Assembly (NCBI GenBank): GCA_964493425.1
Contig: CAZBMW010000039.1
Location: forward strand, 1 to 11,155
Direction of reading: 5' to 3'
Source: CAYLMG01 sp964493425
GTDB lineage: Bacteria; Planctomycetota; Phycisphaerae; Sedimentisphaerales; Anaerobacaceae
DNA: 11,155 bases
This document shows positions 5,793-11,155 of this stretch, piece by piece; the stretch's first letter is position 1; each line of letters opens with the position of its first letter. Below the pieces are notes generated by a model. That model worked only from the letters and a program-made list of their open reading frames with translations. It had not been told where the DNA came from and did no database searches. The position numbers and the translations under genes were made by a program.

Positions 5793-6764
5793 ATGATTAC
5801 AATCAGTGGGGGCATTCCGACAGGTTTTCAGGACAAAGTTGCGGATGACCTGTATCACGTATGCCAGCAAAGAAAATCGGGTCTTGAAAAAGCCGTAACT
5901 GTAGTTCCGCTTGCCGATATCGAGGCTCTCGGCTTCGATATGATGGACAAGTCGGAAATGCAGGAAAAAGAAGGCCGCAATCCCGACACTCCAAGAGACA
6001 GCGTTAATCTCGAGCGCAGGTGGATATTCCATACCGCCTATCACAAGGCCAAGCAGTTCGACAAGGACGATGATTTGTCGATGAAACTCGCTGCCGGTTC
6101 CCAAACCTTGATGGACCTGCGTTTCGCGAGGAACCGGAAACTTGATGATATAGTCATCGCCGCTTTTGACGCTAATGTGGTTGCAGGCCGAAGAAGTAAT
6201 ACCAAGACTATTACGTGGGCTTCCGAGAGAGGAACCACGAAATATACGAGGGCTTCCACAACAGCAACCGAAGGCCGGACAATTCCGCATGACTGTTCGG
6301 TGGGCAACTGTTCGGCCTCCGATACCGGAATGACTGTCGAGAAAATACAGCTTGTCAAGGAATACTTCGCAAGAATGGAAGTCCCGGAAGATGAGCCTAT
6401 CTTCGGCGTTATCAATCCGATTCAGGGAACAGACCTCTGGGGCCAGGAAGAATACGTAAGTATCGACTACAACACCGATAAGCCTTTGGCTTCCGGTACG
6501 ATTCTGAAATTCTGGGGCGGTATCAACTGGCTTGTCTCGAACAAGATTGTCCTCGGTTCGTCTAACGATGTGGATGCGGACGCCAATGTCTATAAAAACT
6601 GGTTCTGGACGAAATCAGGTATAAAACTTGGCGTCGCAGATTCGTTCAGCGTCGATATTCATCCACGTTATGACCTGTCAATGGCGCAGGAAATCTACGC
6701 CCACATGAACATGGGCGCATTAAGACACGACGAAGATAAGCTCTGTGTCGTGGAATGTCAGTAA
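5793..6764 (+). CDS. Major capsid protein
   Basis: The start MITISGGIPT at 5793 follows GGAAAGGAAG; an upstream ATG at 5718 in the same frame would add 25 low-complexity residues coded by the structured leader and is not preferred. The 323-aa product has the layout of a podoviral HK97-fold coat protein (Phage_capsid_2-like). The N-terminus is polar (FQDKVADDLYHVCQQRKSGL). The segment RRWIFHTAYHKAKQFDKDD precedes a helical stretch (MDLRFARNRKLDDIVIAAFD). The C-terminus contains YKNWFWTKSGIKLGVADSFS and HPRYDLSMAQEIYAHMNMGA, then an RHDEDKLCVVEC end, a very typical closing signature of this coat family. It forms the icosahedral shell around the scaffold. Codon use is GC-richer than neighbouring accessory genes, as expected for a highly expressed core gene. 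Confidence 0.9.
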   Translation: MITISGGIPTGFQDKVADDLYHVCQQRKSGLEKAVTVVPLADIEALGFDMMDKSEMQEKEGRNPDTPRDSVNLERRWIFHTAYHKAKQFDKDDDLSMKLAAGSQTLMDLRFARNRKLDDIVIAAFDANVVAGRRSNTKTITWASERGTTKYTRASTTATEGRTIPHDCSVGNCSASDTGMTVEKIQLVKEYFARMEVPEDEPIFGVINPIQGTDLWGQEEYVSIDYNTDKPLASGTILKFWGGINWLVSNKIVLGSSNDVDADANVYKNWFWTKSGIKLGVADSFSVDIHPRYDLSMAQEIYAHMNMGALRHDEDKLCVVECQ

Positions 6765-6809
6765 AAGTAAGTAAGTAAACCGTGAATTAAATGACCGAAA
6801 GGAAAAATT

Positions 6810-7619
6810 ATGAGTTACACAAATTACAATATGGATACGAGCGTAAACGGCGGATTGAGGAACAAAATCCTGATGGCCCCAGGGGTGCGCATGGATTCTC
6901 TGTTTACCCCGACCGCCACACAGCAGCACGCTATGGGCAGGATTCTTGAAGCGGACGACGGCACAGGCAGGATGTGGCGATACAGCAAAAATGGTACTAC
7001 AGCACTTGTCCAGTCATACTTAGTCTCATCTGAGGCCCCGAGCGCAAACGGCCTTGAGATAGCACAGACCGGCTACACGATGTCGGTCGGCGATACCAAG
7101 TTCGATATGCTTCTCACGACAGGCCATAATTATTCCAACCACGAGCTTGCCGACGGCTGGCTCTACGTGAATAAAGTGGCCACAATCCTCGGCGATCAGT
7201 ACCTGATTAAAGATAACTGGATTAAGACCGCCGGTGACGATACCGTGATGACGGTCGAAATAGCAGACCAGAACGGTATCAGACATGCAATCGCCGCAAC
7301 TCATGAATTAAGTCTCGTTAAGAGTCCATTCCGGGATGTTGTAGTCACACCAACTACTCAGGCTGCGATAATCGTAGGAGTGCCGAATGTTGCGGTAACT
7401 GCCAATTATTATTTCTGGGCGCAGTACAAAGGCCCGTGCACGGTCATCGTCGATACAAGCGAGACTATAGTTATCGGCGAGCCCTGCGGATATCCGGCGA
7501 CTCCGAACGTAGCCGGTGCTATCGGGCCTATCGGTGCCGATACGGATACATATATTGGCAACGCAATGACCGTAGGCGCTGCGGCCGAACCCTCACTTGT
7601 AAATCTGGATATTGCTTAA
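6810..7619 (+). CDS. Putative virion (head-associated) protein downstream of the capsid gene
   Basis: The ATG at 6810 has AAAGGA 6 bases upstream. The 269-aa product has a pattern I recognise from genes directly after the major capsid in many uncultured short-tailed phages: an opening (RMWRYSKNGTTALVQSYLV), a beta-rich middle (TGYTMSVGDTKFDMLLTTGHN) with a GWLYVN turn, then SPFRDVVVTPTTQAAIIVGV, YYFWAQYKGPCTVIVDTSET, and a GAIGPIGADTDTYIGNAMTV ending at VNLDIA. The W.Q..Gp..V.vd......G strand and the Gly-rich end are the common theme. Family members are probably head decoration or auxiliary capsid components, but I know of no experimental assignment. There is no signal peptide. The 45-base gap before it holds only a short AAGT triple repeat and the ribosome binding site. 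Confidence 0.75.
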   Translation: MSYTNYNMDTSVNGGLRNKILMAPGVRMDSLFTPTATQQHAMGRILEADDGTGRMWRYSKNGTTALVQSYLVSSEAPSANGLEIAQTGYTMSVGDTKFDMLLTTGHNYSNHELADGWLYVNKVATILGDQYLIKDNWIKTAGDDTVMTVEIADQNGIRHAIAATHELSLVKSPFRDVVVTPTTQAAIIVGVPNVAVTANYYFWAQYKGPCTVIVDTSETIVIGEPCGYPATPNVAGAIGPIGADTDTYIGNAMTVGAAAEPSLVNLDIA

Positions 7620-7634
7620 GAAAGGAGAATAACA

Positions 7635-8261
7635 ATGAAAAAGTACGGAAGAATTTTAATACCGACAATGCTCCTTTCGATACTGGCGATAGTGCTGTAT
7701 ATAATTATCAGCCCGGCCTTTGCCACTCCTGTTGATGTTATGAACGATAAGATAGGCTTGTTCACAGGCCCAAGAGACGGTACGGCATGGGATGATAACC
7801 TGTACGCATCACAAAGCATTATACAGGACTATCGTGTCAAGGTTGCTAAGAAGGCACAGACCTCGGTAAAGAGTTCCACACCTGACTTGTTCGACGTTGA
7901 CGGCGGAGCGATTCTGATAAAGACCTTCTATGGTGTGATTACCACGACGATAGGTGCAACGGCTACGACTATGCAGATTAACTTCGACGCCGATACGGGA
8001 TTCACTGATTATGGATTCTCTACGGCGGTGGCGATTACGTCAGATTCGGCAGGTCACAGAATCGCGTTTTCTGACGCCAATCCTTCAGTCCTGACACCAA
8101 TAGCAGGTTCAGCGGCAGGCGCAACTACCTTAATGTCCGGCTGGTTCTGCGGTGAAGGTATGATTGAAGGAACGGCAAGTACAAACGACAATGACGGTGC
8201 TATTACCTGGTACATGGAATTTATTCCGTTAGAGAGTGGAGTGACGGTAACTCCGCAATGA
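7635..8261 (+). CDS. Virion-like protein with N-terminal Sec signal peptide
   Basis: AAAGGAG 8 bases before the ATG fixes the start, so the N-terminus is really translated. Residues 1-30 form a textbook signal peptide: basic MKKYGR, a hydrophobic core (about residues 8-27, LIPTMLLSILAIVLYIIIS) and PAFA followed by TP, an A-x-A signal peptidase I site after residue 30. The ~178-residue mature part resembles beta-rich virion proteins next to capsid genes in uncultured phages: GGAILIKTFYGVITTTIGAT, an AITSDSAGHRIAFS-type strand pair, and a closing GAITWYMEFIPLESGVTVTP. Such proteins normally lack an export signal, so the combination is unusual. It may be exported, or stay membrane-anchored. The stop overlaps the start of the next small membrane gene (ATGATGA). 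The assignment to virion-like is by pattern and location only. Confidence 0.75.
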   Translation: MKKYGRILIPTMLLSILAIVLYIIISPAFATPVDVMNDKIGLFTGPRDGTAWDDNLYASQSIIQDYRVKVAKKAQTSVKSSTPDLFDVDGGAILIKTFYGVITTTIGATATTMQINFDADTGFTDYGFSTAVAITSDSAGHRIAFSDANPSVLTPIAGSAAGATTLMSGWFCGEGMIEGTASTNDNDGAITWYMEFIPLESGVTVTPQ

Positions 8262-8392
8262 TGAAAAAGCAGAAGAATTATACGTTAGGTTCGACCATAG
8301 CAATCTTAGGGTTGCTATGGTTTGCCCTTACTTTCTTTATAGGTATAGGCTGGCAGTTGATATGGATATGGAAGAAGCTCAAAGGATTATAA
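8258..8392 (+). CDS. Small single-span membrane protein (44 aa)
   Basis: ATGATG overlaps the upstream stop (ATGA), giving coupled translation. The 44-aa product starts MMKKQKNYTLGSTIAILGLL and has one long hydrophobic, tryptophan-rich span (about residues 11-36, including ALTFFIGIGWQLIWIW), ending KKLKGL. Basic residues lie on both sides, so topology is uncertain. Size and location would allow a holin-like, pinholin-like or envelope accessory role, but no family is recognisable. A perfect 10-bp hairpin lies within the gene. It sits directly between a signal-peptide protein and another single-span peptide, within a run of envelope-directed genes. An out-of-frame overlapping reading at 8317-8538 is considered a shadow. 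Confidence 0.6.
   Translation: MMKKQKNYTLGSTIAILGLLWFALTFFIGIGWQLIWIWKKLKGL
8294..8321 (+). repeat. Perfect 10-bp stem-loop inside the small membrane gene
   Basis: ACCATAGCAA (8294-8303), loop TCTTAGGG, then TTGCTATGGT (8312-8321): ten perfect pairs, with a G-U extension on each side possible. It is followed by TTGCCC and later T-rich sequence rather than an uninterrupted U-tract, so it is a weak candidate terminator or attenuator and a better candidate for an RNA stability or processing element. It lies just before the Wzy-like gene cluster, inside codons for TIAILGLLWF. Confidence 0.6.
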
Positions 8393-8395
8393 ATA

Positions 8396-8575
8396 ATGAC
8401 TTACACCAGGCAAAAGCTCAGGCAATACTGGTGGGAGATTACAGTTGCATTACTGATACTTCTGATGATTCAGGGAATATTAATGTCGGGCGCGTTCAAG
8501 GCAGGATACAAACATGCGAAAGAAAGACTGCAAAATAGTAATAATGCGGTACAGGAAGAAAGCCGGACTGATTAG
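8396..8575 (+). CDS. Small single-span membrane protein (59 aa)
   Basis: This ATG begins three bases after the preceding stop and in the same frame. The AAAGGA at 8381-8386 lies 9 bases upstream. The 59-aa product starts MTYTRQKLRQYWWEITVALL, with one transmembrane span about residues 12-33 (ITVALLILLMIQGILMSG) followed by a basic helix (AGYKHAKERLQ) and a polar end. The short N-terminus, single span and charged helical tail recall small inner-membrane spanin-like or holin-accessory proteins, though it is short for a spanin and no outer partner is visible. It is translationally adjacent to the other membrane peptide and immediately precedes the Wzy-like gene. It may equally be an accessory of that membrane enzyme. 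The function is not assignable. Confidence 0.6.
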   Translation: MTYTRQKLRQYWWEITVALLILLMIQGILMSGAFKAGYKHAKERLQNSNNAVQEESRTD

Positions 8576-8592
8576 AAGGATAATAAGCTGGT

Positions 8593-10149
8593 ATGAACAT
8601 AGGAAAGACGTTAAACATAACACGCATTTCTAAATATGTTTATGTATCGACATTCTTTTTATGTGCTACTGTTCTGAGCAGGTTTACTCAGGATCAGTCC
8701 CTTACCATCCGGCACGCAATATGGTCGGCCTCGGCTCTTATTCTGTTCATTGCCTATAAAAACAAAATTCCGTCATGTACTCTTTTGTGGTGCCTTGTAG
8801 GCTATTTCGTCCTTGCCGGACTATCTGTATTCTGGGCGATGAACCAGTACGAGAGTATATATGAAATCTCCAAGATTCTTTTAATGGTTCTGTTCTTCGT
8901 ATATTCGTGGAACTTTATGAAAGACAACAGGGAGTTTTTCATAACTTCAATGACTGTCTTAGCGTGTCTCTTGTCCGGTTACGGCCTGTACGAAATTCTC
9001 TTTACGAATCATGGAGTAAATTGTATGGGCACAATGCCGGTAAGAAATGTCTGGGCGTCGGCTCAGGTTCTTTTGCTTCCGTTCTGTATCTATGAAATTA
9101 AAAAGCATAAATGGGCTGTCATTCCTTCACTTTTGATAGTGATAAATCTTGTCTTGCTGCGGAACAGGGCTTCACTATTAGCGATGTTCGCAGCAGGGAC
9201 GGCATGGGTAATATTCACAAAACGATATAAACTGTTATTCTTTATTGGAATGATAGGGGTTGTGTGTCTCTTAGTTCCGAAGATGGCCAATACAGACTCG
9301 CTTCATACCCGATGGGGGGTATGGACAGCCACAATGAGACTGTTCGAGGAAAACCCGTTCTTCGGGATAGGTATAAACAACTGGCAGATTGAAGTACCCA
9401 AATATTCACAGTATTTTCTTGAAAAAGATGTTTGGGAGAAGTTGTTTTATTTTCGGCCTCATAACGATTTTCTCTGGGCGCTGTCAGAGACAGGATTATT
9501 CGGACTGTTCTGCTATGCGGGGATTTTTATAAGTGCGGCCTATTATTCAGTAAAGTCCCGAAACATTCTGACTCTTTCGTTACTCGTTATTTATTATGTT
9601 ATAGCTTCATTTTCGTTTCCGAAAGAGAGGGCGTTTCATTCACTTGTATATGTGGCGATACTTGCAATGTCGGTTTACGATGTAAAGGTCATAAAATTGC
9701 CCGTCAAATATGTTTGCGTTCTATTGCTGTTGGGGTGTACTTCGGTATTTTCGATATGTCATTATTCCGAGAGATATATGCGCCGAATGCAGTTTGCAAG
9801 GGACAGGAAACAGTATGCGGACGTTTTAAGATACGCAAGTCATATATCACCGATCCGCTCTGTAGATATGGTGGGTATTCCCGTCAAGTGGTACACAGGG
9901 GAAGCTCAGTATTTTTTAGGCAATAATGCAGAGGCTATAGCCGACAGTATGCAGGCACTTAGACTCAATCCCAACAATATACTGGTACTGGATAGGATGG
10001 GCGAAATAAATCAGGGATTAGGTGATATTGACGCCGCTATGCACTGTTACAAAAGAGCGTTGGCGATAAAACCGGACTTTGGAAGCTCTAAGAGAAAGCT
10101 GGCTTTACTTATGGAGAAGAAAAATGTCAATGACCGAGAACGCCGCTAA
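8593..10149 (+). CDS. Polytopic membrane protein of the O-antigen ligase/polymerase (Wzy/WaaL) superfamily with C-terminal TPRs
   Basis: The 518-aa protein has about 12 hydrophobic spans (residues ~15-390) and the hallmark Wzy_C block: RWGVWTATMRLFEENPFFGI near residues 240-259 (R..W...m......P..GiG), a hydrophilic loop, then RPHNDFLWALSETGLFGL near 288-305 (His290 and Glu299 in the classical H.....E.G..G pattern). Arg190 and Arg192 (LLRNRASLLAMF) match the other conserved arginine region. Members join or polymerise lipid-linked glycans at the outer face of the inner membrane. Residues ~434-500 form about two TPR units (TGEAQYFLGNNAEAIADSMQ; GDIDAAMHCYKRALAIKPDF). AAGGA lies 12 bases before the ATG. 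The gene overlaps tail tubular A by 26 bases, so it is integral to the virion operon. Polymerase versus ligase versus protein-glycan transferase cannot be decided from sequence. Being in a head-tail module is very unusual. Confidence 0.85.
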   Translation: MNIGKTLNITRISKYVYVSTFFLCATVLSRFTQDQSLTIRHAIWSASALILFIAYKNKIPSCTLLWCLVGYFVLAGLSVFWAMNQYESIYEISKILLMVLFFVYSWNFMKDNREFFITSMTVLACLLSGYGLYEILFTNHGVNCMGTMPVRNVWASAQVLLLPFCIYEIKKHKWAVIPSLLIVINLVLLRNRASLLAMFAAGTAWVIFTKRYKLLFFIGMIGVVCLLVPKMANTDSLHTRWGVWTATMRLFEENPFFGIGINNWQIEVPKYSQYFLEKDVWEKLFYFRPHNDFLWALSETGLFGLFCYAGIFISAAYYSVKSRNILTLSLLVIYYVIASFSFPKERAFHSLVYVAILAMSVYDVKVIKLPVKYVCVLLLLGCTSVFSICHYSERYMRRMQFARDRKQYADVLRYASHISPIRSVDMVGIPVKWYTGEAQYFLGNNAEAIADSMQALRLNPNNILVLDRMGEINQGLGDIDAAMHCYKRALAIKPDFGSSKRKLALLMEKKNVNDRERR

Positions 10150-10942
10150 TATAGCGGTATGTAACTTAGCATTAGGTCTGTTGGGCGCAAAATCGATTAC
10201 GTTAAGCGGTTCGTCTCAGAACCATACTTACTGTACTTTGTATTTCGATGATTCGAGGGACGAGATACTTGTTCAACATTTATGGAACTGGGCGCGGAAA
10301 AGGGCCTACGCCGTACAGACGACAGATCCGCTATGGGGACTGCACGATACATCTTACGCATATAATTATACCGTTCCAAGCGACTGCCTCAGACTCTTAA
10401 CGATAGATAATGACCCAGACGCTAAATGGGCAAGAGAAGGCTCTGTTATCCTGACCGACAGGGGCGATACTCCAGACGACTATTCGGACGACAGCGAGGA
10501 TTATCTTGCAGGCGAATATATAACTTCCGATGCTTCGGGCTCAGACCTTACTTACTCTGTAGATACCGCATTCACTTCGAGCGATGAGACCACAGACCTT
10601 GCAAATTACTGCACGGCTCTTGCGGCCAATTACAGGGTATTGAAAACGGAATACATCTATCAGGTTACGGACGTTTCGACTTATCCTCAATATATGAGAA
10701 AATGCCTTGTCTGGAATCTTGCCATATATCTGTCAAGCCCGATACTTCAGGGAGAAGCGACGGCATCGACACTCAATCTTCAGGCCGCATTATTCGGCGG
10801 CCCGAAGAACTACGGCTACCTGCCGATGGCAAAGTCGATAGACGCTCAGGAGGAAGGACTAAAAACAATAAGCACAAATACTCTTACCGGCTCACGTCAA
10901 AGCGGCAGAAGGTGGGGGCTTACGGTTGGGCGGCTAACATGA
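10124..10942 (+). CDS. Tail tubular protein A (T7 gp11-like adaptor)
   Basis: I chose ATG 10124 because GGAG lies 7 bases upstream; a longer reading from 10079 lies wholly within the end of the Wzy-like gene. The 272-aa product begins MSMTENAANIAVCNLALGLL and has the gp11-type signature: IAVCNLALGLLGAKSI, YCTLYFDDSRDEILVQHLWN (family theme: yd.aRdelL..h.Wnfa.kra), and YTVPSDCLRLL. Its C-terminal helical part is VSTYPQYMRKCLVWNLAIYL. The protein forms the adaptor ring joining the portal to the tail nozzle. It is longer than T7 gp11 (196 aa), mostly because of an acidic Ser/Thr/Asp-rich insert at about residues 107-160 (RGDTPDDYSDDSEDY onward). The 5' end overlaps the Wzy-like gene by 26 bases and the stop overlaps the next start (ATGA). 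Confidence 0.88.
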   Translation: MSMTENAANIAVCNLALGLLGAKSITLSGSSQNHTYCTLYFDDSRDEILVQHLWNWARKRAYAVQTTDPLWGLHDTSYAYNYTVPSDCLRLLTIDNDPDAKWAREGSVILTDRGDTPDDYSDDSEDYLAGEYITSDASGSDLTYSVDTAFTSSDETTDLANYCTALAANYRVLKTEYIYQVTDVSTYPQYMRKCLVWNLAIYLSSPILQGEATASTLNLQAALFGGPKNYGYLPMAKSIDAQEEGLKTISTNTLTGSRQSGRRWGLTVGRLT

Positions 10943-11155
10943 AAAAATTTCTTGTAATAATTTTATTTATATGTTGTATGGCGGACGCTCAGCAGAGGGC
11001 ATACAAGAATATCAACAGATTTAACGGCGGCGAGCTTTCTCCTTTGGTCAGTGCCAGGGAGGACTTATCCAAGTACCACTCTGGCCTGACCACTATGGAG
11101 AATATGATACCTCTGCCGCAGGGACCGGCGCAGAAAAGGCCGGGAACGAAATACG
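10939..11155 (+). CDS. Tail tubular protein B-like (tail nozzle) N-terminus with apparent signal peptide; 3' end outside window
   Basis: The ATG overlaps the stop of tail tubular A (ATGA). The visible 72 residues include INRFNGGELSPLVSAREDLS, KYHSGLTTMENMIPLPQGPA and QKRPGTKY. This is the characteristic opening of tail tubular B/nozzle-like proteins of uncultured short-tailed phages (theme: FngGelSPll.gR.Dl.kY..g...l.NfiplpqGpa.rRpGt.y). Uniquely, this is preceded by MKKFLVIILFICCMADA: two lysines, a hydrophobic core, and A-D-A before QQ, which fits a signal peptidase I site after residue 17. An alternative start at Met14 (10978, MADAQQRAYK) would remove the signal, but it has no visible Shine-Dalgarno, whereas 10939 has coupling to the upstream gene. 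The G-rich stretch about 20 bases upstream is a poor ribosome site for either. Confidence 0.78.
   Translation, partial: MKKFLVIILFICCMADAQQRAYKNINRFNGGELSPLVSAREDLSKYHSGLTTMENMIPLPQGPAQKRPGTKY

Noticed and set aside
5361..6290. A 309-codon open frame on the minus strand across the 114-aa gene and the start of the capsid gene.
   Set aside because: It lies antisense to the well-supported capsid gene, lacks a ribosome binding site and has a low-quality composition (Cys/Ser/Pro-rich, no domain). It is a shadow of + strand codon bias.
6762..6777. AAGT tandem triplet after the capsid gene as a regulatory repeat.
   Set aside because: Only three short copies; indistinguishable from chance.
8317..8538. 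A 73-codon + strand frame overlapping both small membrane genes.
   Set aside because: Its sequence has no hydrophobic or conserved pattern, and it conflicts with the two adjacent, coupled membrane frames that fit the neighbouring stops and starts exactly.
8544..8633. A 29-codon basic frame (MRYRKKAGLIRRIISWYEHR...) between the second membrane peptide and the Wzy-like gene.
   Set aside because: It is short, overlaps both neighbours and has a weak ribosome site. The amphipathic basic character is suggestive, but not enough without conservation data.
10143..10157. CCGCT-AATAT-AGCGG hairpin at the stop of the Wzy-like gene as a terminator.
   Set aside because: Only five pairs, no U-tract, and it is inside the tail tubular A coding sequence.
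1..11155. tRNA genes, CRISPR arrays, insertion sequences, integrase, attachment sites and toxin-antitoxin or anti-phage defence genes.
   Set aside because: I looked for cloverleaf-like elements, regularly spaced repeats, transposase or recombinase motifs and paired toxin/antitoxin frames on both strands and found none I could support.

Overview
The window is a stretch of a tailed-phage genome or prophage, most likely a short-tailed (podovirus-like) phage. Every supported gene lies on the + strand. The genes are packed tightly: stop and start codons overlap (TAATG, ATGA), most gaps are under 50 bases, and Shine-Dalgarno sequences are AAGGAG-like, which points to a bacterial host. I see no tRNA, rRNA, CRISPR array, insertion sequence, integrase or host housekeeping gene, so the host cannot be named and temperate versus lytic lifestyle is undecided.

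Layout. (1) Bases 1-1547: the 3' end of an acidic tail/appendage-type protein, two small proteins, and a collagen-like protein with 32 uninterrupted Gly-X-Y triplets. (2) 1547-3978: the portal (head-tail connector), then four small genes: a Cys-containing accessory protein, a Bbp19-like protein, a 47-aa protein and a 57-aa zinc-ribbon-like protein. (3) 3978-5658: the scaffold protein, an AT-rich zinc-finger accessory gene flanked by perfect 20-bp direct repeats, and an unknown 114-aa protein. (4) 5659-7619: a GC-rich leader with an 11-bp direct repeat and a strong hairpin that buries part of the ribosome binding site, then the major capsid protein and a second virion-type protein. (5) 7635-10149: four consecutive genes whose products look destined for the cell envelope: a virion-like protein with a cleavable signal peptide, two single-span membrane peptides, and a 518-aa polytopic membrane protein of the Wzy/WaaL (O-antigen polymerase/ligase) superfamily with C-terminal TPR repeats. 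(6) 10124-11155: a tail tubular protein A homologue overlapping the end of the Wzy-like gene, and the 5' end of a tail tubular protein B-like gene whose longest reading also begins with a Sec signal peptide.

The core (portal, scaffold, capsid, tail tubular A and B) is the standard podoviral morphogenesis order. Two things are unusual. An envelope-glycan polymerase/ligase-like gene is physically and translationally embedded between head and tail genes, so it is probably expressed late with the virion genes. In addition, two virion-type proteins carry export signals. Together they suggest an envelope-directed late programme, for example surface remodelling, receptor masking or membrane-associated assembly. 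That role is inference; the gene order and motifs are seen directly. Family assignments are from memory of sequence patterns, with no database search.
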